A DNA stretch of 64,000 nt from Antedon mediterranea (lineage: Eukaryota > Echinodermata > Crinoidea > Comatulida > Antedonidae). Shown here piece by piece: positions 48,774 through 60,012 of this stretch. The DNA lies in the NCBI RefSeq assembly GCF_964355755.1, contig NC_092678.1:6422922-6486921 (forward strand), given 5' to 3'. How positions within the stretch are numbered: the first letter of the stretch is position 1; each line of letters begins with the position of its first letter. Made by a program: the position numbers and the translations under genes. The notes under the pieces were generated by a model. The model did not search any database, was not told the DNA's origin, and worked only from the letters and a program-made list of their open reading frames with translations.

Positions 48774-49478
48774 ATGGGTTTCGACCTTGATCGTTTTACG
48801 ACTGAAGTGGACGAGGATTTAAAATGTAGCGTTTGTTTAGGGGTTTTGGAAAACCCTCTAGCCACTCCATGTGGCCATGTGTTCTGTTCGAATTGCGCCC
48901 TGCCGTGGGTCGTGCAGAACGGATGTTGCCCTTTGAAATGTGAGAAATTTACGGTCAAGGAATTAAACAACGTTCTTCCGTTACGGAATATCATTCTTAA
49001 GCTTGAAATTCGTTGTGAATATTGTGATCGTGGATGTGAAGAAAAAGTAAAAGTTCAAAATATGAGCTGTCATTCTGAGGATTGTGATTTTGCTCCTGTA
49101 CAGTGCACAAATAAAGGATGTCGAGAAATTGTAAACATCAAAGAGCAGGCTAACCATGAGACAGTGGTATGTGAGTTTAGGCCTGTTGGGCCTTGTAAAA
49201 ATGGCTGTGGCCTTACCCTACAGTTTAATACACTTAATGATCACAACTGTCTGAAAGCCTTACAGACGCACGTCTCTGTACAACAAGTTAAGTTAGCGAA
49301 CTCAGAACACGATATGAAGAAAATGATTGGAAGAGCTACAAAACGCGAGAAATCGTTACTGTCGCGAATTGCCTCCATGCAGAATGAAATTCAGATGCAA
49401 GCGTTAAAATTCCAAAAGAAGTTAAATGAATATAAAGCTGAAATTGACTACCTTACTAAAGTTATGTCATTTCAAAAG
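48774..49478 (+). CDS. PDZRN: PDZRN exon 1: RING, zinc fingers, coiled coil
   Basis: 235 complete codons in one exon. All eight RING ligands are present. CDFAPVQC and CGLTL fit the TRAF-type fingers. KREKSLLSRIASMQNEIQMQ matches the family's coiled-coil region. Donor GTATGA at 49479. Confidence 0.96.
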
Positions 49479-52400
49479 GTATGATATGGTAATTATGTGC
49501 TATTGTACTTTCTCTCCTAAAAATGTTTTTTAAATATTGTTTTACATCCAATGATATCACTTCAACTTTACCTGATAACTAAAATAGTTAAGATATGTGT
49601 CATGATGGTAGTGAAAGGAAAGTGCAAAATATGAATACCATTGTTGTTTATGTGTGTGTATTGTACTTTCATACTTAAAATATGTAACTTTTTAAAACCT
49701 GTTTTGAACGAATGAACTACTACGGTTCTTAAAACATATTCCAACATTAAATTCGCCAAAGTCCCTCCTGCATACCTGATTGCTTATATGTGTTATTATT
49801 TGATAATCCCACCTATAACTTTTGACACCTACCCCTACACATAAGGTGTAACTATTCTGATTGATATATTTTTTGTTGAATACTGGATAGATCATGATAT
49901 GATAAGTATTGTATGGATTGATGTCATACAGAGTATGTGAATCTCAATGTTAAGCTACTGTATTCTTAATAATAAAAACAACCGATGAATGTTTATTATC
50001 CCTTGAAGTTTGAACAGCATTGTAAACATATGAACAATAAGCCCACTTCTGGTCTTTTCAATTATTTACTCATCCAAGGCTCTTTTGGTATCGGAGCATT
50101 GCTACAAGTTAGTGCTAAAAAAGGTATGAATTTTGAACTACTACAGTACATACATTTCCCTCTAAGGGCGCGTTTATACAACACGCTATTACACGCATAT
50201 TCTACACGCCTACGAAAAGTGTGTTGTATAACAACAAAGAGATTCCGTGTAATGAGATTTTAATTGCGAAAAAGGCTACTTGGCTGAATCCTAAAATTTG
50301 GTGGATTCCCGGTCGCCGTTACCGTGTTGGAAGTGTCCTCAGGGTATATTTTGACCTCTCGTTAAATTAGGTCGTAATATCAATCATGTCATGCGACATT
50401 GCTAACAAGATTGGGCCCATTTATTGCTGCTTCGCTGCCAGCAATCATCCTCCTACCACGTCTTTTACGCCTAGCCTAGTGGGCCAACTCGTAGTGGTAG
50501 GCCTAGTAGGCCTCTATCGTTTCCCACTCCAAACAGAATAAAAAATAACATCGCAAAAATGGCATCTTCTTCCATAGTGTATAGATGAAACAATGAAACC
50601 CTTAAAATAACTTTTATTAATTTAAATGAACCGAGAACAAAATAAACAACAATGCAAACGTGAACGAATACAACAATAAAAATGGTAAAAACCGCGCGAA
50701 TACATCGGACAGCGAGGAGGCGACGATGATTGTTGACAACTCAGCCAATTCAAGCGCGATCAACGATTTGACCTTTTATCCTAGCATGCACTGCGTGTTG
50801 ATCTTTCCTATTCTTTTCCTAAAGTCTTGATCGTATTGGACTTAATTTGGTCAAATTAAATGAGTCGCCAGCTAAATTGACCAAGAAAAGTCCAATCTGA
50901 ACACTGGCTACAGTTTCTTTAGAGTTAAATTAACCAATGCCTTGATCATATTGGATTTAATTTGGTCAAATTAACTGAGTCGCCAGCTATATTGACCAAG
51001 AAAAGTCTAATCTGAATGTTGGCTAATTTCTTTGGATTTAAATTTAACTAGTAGGACCAACAATTATTTTTTCCGACCACTGCCTGCCCAGTACAGGTAG
51101 CTCGCCTTGCCAAGATAGGAAATTGTAACAGTCTTTTGATCTTAGGTGTGGCTGCAACAAATACCAACAATACTGTACTATGTACTACAGTACATTTGTC
51201 TATTTAACTAACATTAAAGGAAGGCAATTAGAAAGTTTAGGGGACATAGAACTGATCATGTCGTAGCCACAGATAAACCCTTTGATCTTTGGAGCTCAGC
51301 ATCCTGTCGTTATCACAGTTTTACAAACTACGCTGCCCCAAAAGTCCAAACCAAAGGTTTGACTCCACTCCAGGAGCTCATGACTTTAACCATGCAAATT
51401 AATCCCACAAAATTGATACCACAATTGTTGTTTTCTGTTAGAAATTGATTAAATATAATATTTTCTCATGCTATACCATTTTACCTGGTTGGATTACTGT
51501 AGATATGAAGGTTATTGCATATGAATGGAATTTGACAATATTGCTGGAATTTGTAAAATCAATGGTATTCATTTAAAAATCTATATTGGAACCAATTGGG
51601 AATATTGTGAAGGTAGCCAAATGGGAAACAAGTTGCATGTGATGAGGTGATAGTTAAAATAGCACTGGTTTACAATTCAACCTCCTCCAAAATCAATTTT
51701 GTAATTTAAAGTATTAAAAGCTGTGAAAAATGCTTTTTTCTATGAATTTCATTCATTTAAATAAGATAATTTTATGCACAAATAACTATGGTAAAAGATA
51801 CCATAAGGCTGCCCTACAAACATGTTTGAGCCTGAATTTGATCAAACGTACTAGATTTTGACCCGTGTTTTACTGTAGTACTATTAGTACAATTTAAATG
51901 TCATAAAAGCACAAAATAAGCTGTTTTTCAATTGATTGGACAATATTTTTAGACCCAATGACCATGTGTACCTGAAGATGATCCCTATTTAAAGTTAAGC
52001 TTGACTTGTACTGTACCGATTTGAATGTGCATTTTGTGTACTAGGCTTTACTTAATGTCCCATTCGAAGGATGTGGCAATGAGATTGATATGCATCAAGT
52101 GAAAGGACACAAAATACCAATATGTTGTTCTTTTTTATGCAAGTTGTTTTCCTGCAATTTGCTCTTGCACTCTAGAATCACAGAACCCCTCATTTGGGAC
52201 ACTCCATATTAAAGGGACACTCCTTTATTAAATGGACACTCCTAAATTAAAGGGACACTCCTAAATTAAAGGGGCACTCCTAAATTAAAGGGCCACTCCT
52301 ATATTAAAGTGACCTCTCCTGTGAAACAAGCATTGTGCAATATTTTGCTGAACCCTTATTCAGGGGACACCGGTATGGAGACACTTTGTTCTGGTCTGGA

Positions 52401-55400
52401 AACTGTTCCTTTAATAGAGTTCACTGTTAGTACATATAATAAGGAAGTATTCCATATTGTTGTGTGTAGTGTGTCACTGCAATATGGTATATCAATTTAA
52501 TCCATTTATATTGTTCTACAATATAGTATTTTAATGCATTTGCCTAGTTACATTTTACAATGACAAATCATTAGATTAAATCCCCATAATATACATATGT
52601 TACATGATCTAGAAACTAGTAATTACCCCAAATTTAAAATATTAAAAGTGAAGTTCGTTGAAATTTAATATATTGAGGTATGGTTTTGTTATTAGCATTT
52701 GATTGGAATGAATACTTTTTTCTGGCAATAAAAGTGTAATATAGTTTGTTTCCTATTTCCATAGAAAAAAAAACCTTTCAAAATATAATGTTTTGGTTGG
52801 TTTGTTTAGAAGGTCATAAGGTTAATAACTTTGTTTGGCTTAAATAAATAATACAAATATGTATTGTCTTCCCAAAAACCTGAAATAAAATGAAGATTAA
52901 TTAAGTCAGACTTTAAAGTGGAATACTTATTACTGATATTTCTGATCACTTCCCAATATTCTGTGTAGATACTTTGGAAAAACATAATAAGCAATATCCT
53001 CGATTTGTATATAAACGACAATACTCTCCTCAACAAACGGAGTATTTTTTGCAAGAATTACAAAGTAATCAGTGGAATGATGTGCTATTCTCAAATAATG
53101 CGAATGTTGCTTATCAAAATTTTACAAACACTTTAAATAAAACAATTGATAATTGTTTCCCTTTAAAACGATTTAGAAATAAGGCGAACAAGTTAAAATC
53201 TCCTTGGATCACAGCTGAAATTGCCAGAGCTATCTCTCAAAAACATAAATTATATAAAAAGTACAAACAAAATAACACCACTACTAATAAAAGTACGTAC
53301 ATACATTTTAGAAACAAGTTAACCACTACTATTAGAAATCGGAAAAAAGAATATTATATGGTCCAGTTTGAACGAAATAAACAAGATATTAAAAAAACGT
53401 GGACAATCCTAAATGATATAATGGGTAGGAAAAAGACTACCAATTTGCCTACAAAAATAAAATTGGGTACTGAGACTTTCTCTGATAATGATGAGAAAGC
53501 TGATGCATTCAACTCTTTTTTTATTAATATTGGAGAAAAACTAAATAATAAATTTAGGCATGAATCTCAAAATGAAGAAATCACCCACAGAACTTTCTTA
53601 AAGGGAAATTTTACCTCTTCAATGTTTTTTAAGCCTGTTACTGAACATGAACTTAACCACTATATTAAAAACACAAAGAATACTTCTCCTGGCCATGATG
53701 GTATAAGTGCCCAACTCATAAAATCTGCTTCCCCGTTTATTTTAAAACCTTTATTGCATATTATTAATACGTCATTATCATCGGGCTGTGTCCCGGCTGA
53801 TATAAAAATTGCTAAAGTTATCCCGGTATTTAAGAATGGTGACATCTCCGATATAAATAATTATCGGCCTATTTCCATTTTACCCTTTTTTTCCAAAATA
53901 TTTGAGAGGATTGTGTATGATCAAACGATTTGTTACCTCTCAAAATATAACGTACTGAGTAAAACACAGTATGGATTTAGACAACACCATTCAACTAGTC
54001 ATGCTTTAATACAATCGATTGAAAAAATCACAAACGCTATTGAGAATAAAGAGTTCACACTAGGAGTTTTCCTTGATTTATCAAAAGCGTTTGATACAAT
54101 CGATCATGATATATTATTAGATAAGTTAAGATTTTATGGTATAAGAGGAGTTCCGCTAAACTGGTTCTCAAACTATCTTAAAAAAAGACTACAATACACA
54201 TTTATTGTTAATACTGCATCTAGTAAAATGACAGTAAACACTGGAGTTCCTCAGGGATCCATATTGGGTCCATTATTATTTCTTATATTCATTAATGATA
54301 TTAGTCTAGCATGTAACCATGTAGACATGATTATGTATGCAGATGACACAAATGTGTTTTATAGTCACAATGATATTACTCAAGCTTTTGATACAATGAA
54401 CCAGGAGTTATCTATACTTTCGGACTGGTTTATTGCTAACAAATTAACGCTCAATGTAAACAAATCAAAATATGTTATATTTAAGGCTAGAAATAAGTCA
54501 GCTGACACTACCTCACTAGAATTGAGGATGGGAAATGAATGTATAGTAAAAGCTACTGAAGTTAAATTTCTAGGCTTATTTCTGGATGAAACTTTATCGT
54601 TTAATTATCATGTAAATGAGGTAGCAAACAGTATTTCTAGAATAATTGGTGTCTTAAACAAAGTGAAGTCTATGTTATCAAGTAAAATCTTGTTAACGGT
54701 ATACAATGCACTTATATTACCTAGAATAACGTATGCTATCACAGTATGGGGTGCTACTTCTGCTACAAACTTAAACCGTATACATATTCTCCAGAAAAAA
54801 GCACTTAGAAATATTTGTCATGTTCATTTTATGCATCCTTCTCATCCACTTTTTATTTCAACCCAAACATTAAATATTTTTGACCTTTATACGAAACACA
54901 CTGCTATATTTATGTATCAATATAAACATAATCTATTACCTGAATCATTTAATAACTTATTTAGTACATCTGCCTCATTCCATAATTACTCAACTAGAAA
55001 CAGGTCAAACTACTGTCCACAACTAAAACGCACCAAAGTCGGACAGCAATGTATTTCCTACCAAGGAACACATATTTGGAACAATTTAACAGACTATATA
55101 AAACAATCCCCCACTTTAAGTTTGTTTAAACAGAGATTAAAGCAATATTATAACAATAGAAATATTTAAGTTAAGTAAATCACATTATGTTATTTTGGTT
55201 TGTTCTTTTTGTTTGTACTAATTGTTTGATCTTTTTGTTAGGGTTACATGCTTAAAGCACTTGTGCTTATTTTGTATCCCATTCCATTATCTTATTATTT
55301 GTATTGTATTTGTATATGTTTTTATTTTGATTATGGAATAAAAATGTCGATGAATTGAAAAAATTGAAAAGACCATTTTACAGTTTAAAAAAAGTTATAT

Positions 55401-56785
55401 GTTTCCATAGAAAAAAAAATGTATTAATGTTTTTGTCGGTTTGTTTAGAAGGTCAAAAGGTTAATAACCTTGTTTATTTCTCTTGTGCTGGTTTCTGTCC
55501 AGACAGCTGTCTGTAGCCAAGTAAATTTTGCTTTTTTAGGTTTCCAAAATGCCACAAGTTCTGCATGTAGGAATTTTAACGGCATCCCTATTTGAGGATT
55601 TCACCATTCTGTTATGTAGTACTAGTAGGAGTATTATCTGTAACAAAATTGAATTGTCTGCAGTCTTTCCTAGTGATAGTTATTTCTGGAGTCTTATTTA
55701 TACAGTATTATATATACTTACTTTTTACTTAGTCTGGAACATATCTGAACTTATAAATGATTTATATTTCTTGTTGAATGAACAAGGCAAAAATTAAATA
55801 CAGTTATTTTATTTTCAGTTTATACTGAGTATGATTTTAAGTCTTGCTTATAATTTTTACTATTGCTATTTTGGTCTTTAAAAAAAGTTAAAAATGTGTA
55901 AACTATTCCACGGTCAAAAGTGTGATGTAAACAGGAAGAATTTAAATGTAATAAATAGTTAAAATTTACAGATAATAGTTCCAATTTTGAGAACTTAATG
56001 ATCGAGGTGAGGGTTGCAGGAAATCCGAGATACATTTATATTGAAATCGGACACATTTAATTATTTTTAAAATTCACTTTACTATCGACATATGCTATTG
56101 TTCTAAAACTTGGTCAACAAAATGGTTAACTTATTACATTCTGTCAGATCGCATTGTATTAACATTGGAGAATTTTATTGTCCAAATTAGGCATAATTTG
56201 TCAGCGTTTGGGAACTTGACACTGTTGGGATACTACCTGTAATGAAACACGCTACAACTCGTCTGTTTCTCATTCAGATATTTTTAACAGCTAGGTAGTT
56301 AGGTGAAAATTATGTCAATTTTAAAGAATTAGTGTGGTATGTATGCGTTAATGCGTTTAGTAAGAAGGAGGTATTTGTCATACACCATACTGGTACTTTT
56401 TGAGTGTTAACACAAGTAAACTTATAACCTACAGGCCAAATCAAATTTTCTGAGTGAAAACATACAGGCTGACAACCTTTATAGGTCGATTCAAATTGTT
56501 CGTCCTGGTTTAACATATTGCCTACTGTATGTTCTCACTTACGGTAATATATAGTAGAACCTCCTCGTTTGGGACACCTCTATTAAGGGGACACCTATTA
56601 AATGGACGCCTCTATTAAGGGGACACTGAAACAAACGAAGGCAATTTGTGTTTTAACACATTTATGACCAACTCACACCCTTTGTTTTGTTTTTCTTACA
56701 GCCCTGTACTGAAGAAAAGGAAATTAATTTAATATTGGAAAGAGATGATGGTAGTCTGGGCTTCAACATCATTGGAGGCAATGGG
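48774..56785 (+). CDS. PDZRN: PDZRN3/4-type RING E3 ubiquitin ligase (5' part of gene)
   Basis: Two exons in view, 48774-49478 and 56702-56785, joined in phase 0 (AAG|GTATGA ... TACAG|CCC), giving 263 residues; the rest is beyond the window. It opens MGFDLDRF as PDZRN3/LNX3 proteins do. C3HC4 RING at residues 18-56 (C18, C21, C33, H35, C38, C41, C52, C56), TRAF-like zinc fingers at about 80-150, coiled coil at about 175-232, then the PDZ1 start with the GSLGFNIIGG carboxylate-binding loop. In vertebrates this ligase acts at synapses and in Wnt/MuSK-linked ubiquitination. Divergently arranged relative to contactin. I could not find PDZ exon 3 before 64000. Confidence 0.95.
49490..50780. other. 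PDZRN intron 1, proximal part
   Basis: No exon seen. 50160-50760 is more CpG-rich (GGGCGCGTTTATAC, AACCGCGCGAATAC) and may be an old transposon or regulatory DNA. Confidence 0.5.
50826..51055. repeat. Tandem duplication, 115 bp x2
   Basis: CTTGATCGTATTGGACTTAA at 50826 and CTTGATCATATTGGATTTAA at 50941. GAGTCGCCAGCTA and TTGACCAAGAAAAGTC are shared. About 90 percent alike by eye. Confidence 0.85.
52178..52420. repeat. GGGGACAC repeat, copy 13, with an internal 19-bp array
   Basis: 52196-52320 is a tandem array of AAAGGGACACTCCTAAATT (about six units) expanded inside a GGGGACAC element. Confidence 0.75.
52755..52835. repeat. Left copy of repeat flanking the LINE
   Basis: TTTCCATAGAAAAAAAAA and GGTTTGTTTAGAAGGTCATA match 55401-55475 in the same orientation with about 15 percent differences and a small gap. 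Confidence 0.75.
52917..55365 (+). mobile_element. 5'-truncated LINE with a long open reading frame
   Basis: Non-LTR retrotransposon of the Jockey/CR1 group. The open frame runs from 52917 to the TAA at 55167-55169. It starts inside the endonuclease C-terminus (ITDISDHFPIF, the SDH motif), so the first ORF and most of the endonuclease are lost. Reverse-transcriptase motifs: KAFDTIDHDILLDKL, VPQGSILGPLLFLIFINDI, and YADD at 54336-54347. The C-terminal domain ends near TPTLSLFKQRLKQYY-like sequence. A 3' UTR with AATAAA and a short ATTGAAAA tail closes it near 55365. No stop or frameshift over about 750 codons, so insertion is recent. Confidence 0.93.
55401..55475. repeat. Right copy of repeat flanking the LINE
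   Basis: TTTCCATAGAAAAAAAAA and GGTTTGTTTAGAAGGTCAAA; partner of 52755-52835. Confidence 0.75.
55490..56550. other. PDZRN intron 1, distal part
   Basis: AT-rich; I see nothing beyond short chance open frames. Confidence 0.55.
56553..56680. repeat. GGGGACAC repeat, copy 14
   Basis: Opens TATAGTAGAACCTCCTCGTT, with three TATTAAGGGGACAC-type units. Ends about 20 bp before PDZRN exon 2. Confidence 0.7.
56702..56785 (+). CDS. PDZRN: PDZRN exon 2: start of PDZ1
   Basis: 28 codons, PCTEEKEINLILERDDGSLG then FNIIGGNG. Matches the family PDZ1 start. Acceptor CTTACAG, donor GTAGGT at 56786, phase 0 on both sides. Confidence 0.93.
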
Positions 56786-56889
56786 GTAGGTTAAACGGTA
56801 TTACTGTATTATGTATACCAATTCATGATAAAGGCAGAATAATCAGTGTCTTCTCTTAAATTGCGCACATGTGTGAATGACGACACGTA

Positions 56890-57120
56890 CTGTACAGTAA
56901 CTGTCATCATCCCTAAGGGTTCTTTTGTGTCATACAGCTTCCACAAAATGGCGCTCATTCGTCTATTTTTTACAATAAAACTGGGTTCTTTAAAAGTGTG
57001 CACTAGCCAGATATGTACACTTGATCTTTTAAAGTCCTTATTCCAGAAATATGATAGAGAAGAGTCTTGAACCTGTGCAGATTTTAAGGCTATTGCGGCT
57101 AACACTCGGTCACTTGACTC
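56890..57120. mobile_element. SINE with shared core, degenerate
   Basis: GGGTTCTTTAAAAGTGTGCA, TGTACACTTGATC and AAAGTCCTTATTCCAGAA align with the SINE body at 2610-2690. Sits about 100 bp after PDZRN exon 2. Confidence 0.5.
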
Positions 57121-58071
57121 AACAAAACTATAAAAGTCTGTCTACCCTTCCTTGTTTTAAAATATGTTCTTTGAACACTGATTTTTAACTTGATCATAAA
57201 CTACACCTGTAGGTAATCCCTCTGATCAATTATTCTTTTATGTTTTAACCTTCTGATGTATTTAGGTAAGGTTACACCTTAAACAGTTAGCCTTGGGGAT
57301 CAGCATTATATAAGAACAGAGGATTACAATACTGTTATTGTTATTCACAATTAAACCATATATATCTATCATCTCTTTCTAATTACAAAGTAGGTAAAGG
57401 TGAATGTATTTATTATCATCATTAAGCTTAACTGAAAACTGAGGAAATTTTGATTAGGTTCTATACGGATCCACAACAGCCAGCAGTGCAGCTCCTACAA
57501 GCCCACTGGAAATGGGATCTGAGTGTAAATAGGTTGAATGATACTTAGTGGCTCCCTCAAGAGACTCTAAGATGCTAACACAATGACCATTTTTTTGTTC
57601 CTTTTCATTTTCATCAATTTTCAAATTTTTACACAAAAACTCAATAACATATTTAAACAATTACAGCCATTTACTTGCAATAACAGTATGAATGTCTTGT
57701 TAGTTTGTCTATTGGTCCTATTCAATTTTAGGATTTAATGAAAAAATTCTATTATTAAAATAAACCTTACAAACAATATGTTGGTTTCACATAGGCTATT
57801 CCATGCATGAGTAATTAGGTCGGTTATTCCCCTTTCAGACTTGATGAATAAACACCTTGCTAATATTTGGCATGAATTGAGGTGCCATTGGCCACAGACC
57901 TACTTTGTGGCTTAAAAAATGTGTAAATTAAACATAAATTATTATCCCATCCTAATGTGTGGCCCTCAGTGGAATAACTATTAACCAAGAAATAAATAAA
58001 ATCCAGATTTGTGAACTAATAAGAGTTGTAAAAAAATTAGATTATTGACCTGTTACCTTTATTTCCTAAGA

Positions 58072-58203
58072 TCTGTCTACACTATCAAAATGTGACACAA
58101 AAATGTGATGTGCCCATATAGGGACATGATGATGTCATATCACTACCATATTTTGGTACATCACACTTTTTTGTCAAACTAGTTTGATAGTGTAGACAGC
58201 TAC
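58072..58203. mobile_element. Palindromic MITE family A, copy A9
   Basis: AGATCTGTCTACACTATCAA to ACTAGTTTGATAGTGTAGAC, with a GGGACATGATGATGTCATAT centre. One of the best preserved copies. Confidence 0.88.
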
Positions 58204-58367
58204 TTTTAAATTATAGCCATTTTATATGTATTGTTAACAATTTTGGTAAAGTACTCATTTTTAATAATGAAAACAAATTTCAACAGAATGTGAATTACTA
58301 TTTAAACAACTTTTGTCCGGATTGAATTGCCTTTGTACTGTATATATACAGTAATTGTTAATTTGTG

Positions 58368-58398
58368 CAGGGAGTTGTTATTAGATAACAACTCCCTG
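58368..58398. other. Perfect 14-bp stem hairpin
   Basis: CAGGGAGTTGTTAT, loop TAG, ATAACAACTCCCTG. An 18-bp perfect palindrome TACTGTATATATACAGTA lies about 20 bp upstream. Confidence 0.75.
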
Positions 58399-58689
58399 AT
58401 TTGTGGATAGTTTGGCATCTGGTTTTTAGATAACTTTAGATTGGTATATCACTCATACTTTCATTAATTTCTTATTTTATATAATTTCGTCAAGTATACC
58501 TAGTAGTAGTAGTACACTGTACTGTTGTACCAAGTTATTTTCCTGAGATCTTTTTAGTTTTGCTGGAAATTTCTCTCTGAATGAGCAGCGTTGTTGGTTT
58601 CTTTTCTGTGTACCGAAGTAGTTATTGTTTATGCTGGTAAAATCTTAACCATATAAAAAAAAAATATAAAGATATTATTTTTTACTGTT

Positions 58690-59456
58690 TTACAATAGTT
58701 TAGATGGTTAGAATCTTGGAAATATAATCTTCCAATTTAATGATTTACGAGGGTGAGAAGAACTGACAAGAAAACACACAAAGTGGTTTTGTTTAGGCTA
58801 CGACTTTGTTTAGCCAAGGGGAGGGAATGTTAATTAGACCACAACACTTTTAGCATTAATTTGCTAATAATATCAGTCAATTGTAGAAGATCCTTGCAAA
58901 GTTTCAATGTTTAATAAAAGTTCTGTTGATCCTAAAGATATTTATAATTGTCCTCAAAAACATGAAAAATAAAGATTTTATTTTGAATAGGCCATTTTGT
59001 ACAAAAAAAATGTTTTCAGGTGGGAAGTATCTTTACGTTGTTACTTCCATCTTTAATACTGACTGTTAGTTTTACAGTAGTTGTTTAGATGGTTAGAATC
59101 TTGGAAATATAATCTTCAAATTGAATGATTTACGAGGGTGAGAAGAACTGAAAAGAAAACCATGGATGAAGTTGTTTTGTTTAGGCTGCGACTTTGTTTA
59201 GCCAAGGGGAGGGAATGTTAATTAGACCACAACACTTTTAGCATTAATTTGCTAATAATATCAGTCAATTGTGGAAGATCCTTGCAAAGTTTCAATGTTT
59301 AACAAAAGTTCTGTTGATCCTAAAGATATTCATATTTGTCCTCAAAAACATGAAAAATAAAGATTTTATTTTGAATAGTCCATTTTGTACAAAAAAATGT
59401 TTTCAGGTGGGAAGTATCTTTACGTTGTTACTTCCATCTTTCATATTGACTGTTAG
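58690..59456. repeat. Tandem duplication, about 395 bp x2
   Basis: TAGATGGTTAGAATCTTGGA at 58701 and 59096. The following approximately 360 bp are nearly identical, with a handful of substitutions and small indels. Recent. Confidence 0.95.
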
Positions 59457-59497
59457 TGTAATAACAGCATTCCATATAGCCTAGTGTACTGTAGCAT

Positions 59498-59758
59498 TTA
59501 TACAAATTTGTTGAATGTTGAAATATTACCAGCACTTGCCATGAAGGTTGTAAAGCCACTCAGATAATCACACAGGATCAGTGCCTCAAATATTACAGTT
59601 GCTTTACTAAGCGTGATAATGCCAGCTAATGGTTCGTTAATGATGTGATATCGTCGAAACATTCCGTGCATCGTAATCTGATGGATGCTGAGGTCATCGT
59701 TGTTGAACACATGGTTAATGTTAAAGAGTACAGTGGTTTTTAGTGTGAATAAATGCAT
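59498..59758 (-). pseudogene. Possible cadherin-repeat fragment
   Basis: An 86-codon open stretch on the minus strand contains NEPLAGIITLSKATVIFEAL, which resembles the FxID-TGxIxLxKxLDxE core of cadherin repeats, preceded by a VLFNINHVFNNDD stretch like the inter-repeat linker. The calcium-binding DxNDN and LDRE motifs are degraded and no splice sites are obvious. More likely a fossil than an exon. Confidence 0.25.
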
Positions 59759-59889
59759 GTTAAAAATAGTTTTTATGACAGTGTTAAGTTTGTCTGTTCA
59801 TCCCATTTTCAATTTTTTACTTACACGTTCTAACTTCATACAGAAATTCTAACCCTCCCAGTGATAATATTAATACTGCAAATTAATTT

Positions 59890-60012
59890 TAAATATTAAT
59901 ATATTTATGAATGATAAAGGTAAGGAAATCTGTGAGAAAAAATCCACCTCAACCGAGATTCGAACTTGGATCTTCTGCTTGATATCTAGAGATTCTACCA
60001 TTAGTCCATAGT
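59890..60012 (-). mobile_element. tRNA-like SINE head or tRNA pseudogene
   Basis: The minus strand has a perfect B-box-like AGTTCGAATCTC and an A-box-like TGGACTAATGGTAGAATC about 40 nt upstream, followed by GGTGGATTTTTTCTCACAGA. The anticodon arm does not pair well, so it is unlikely to be a working tRNA. Confidence 0.45.

Noticed and set aside
59925-60012. Functional tRNA gene on the minus strand
   Set aside because: The B box is good but the anticodon and acceptor arms do not pair convincingly, and it has SINE-like downstream sequence.
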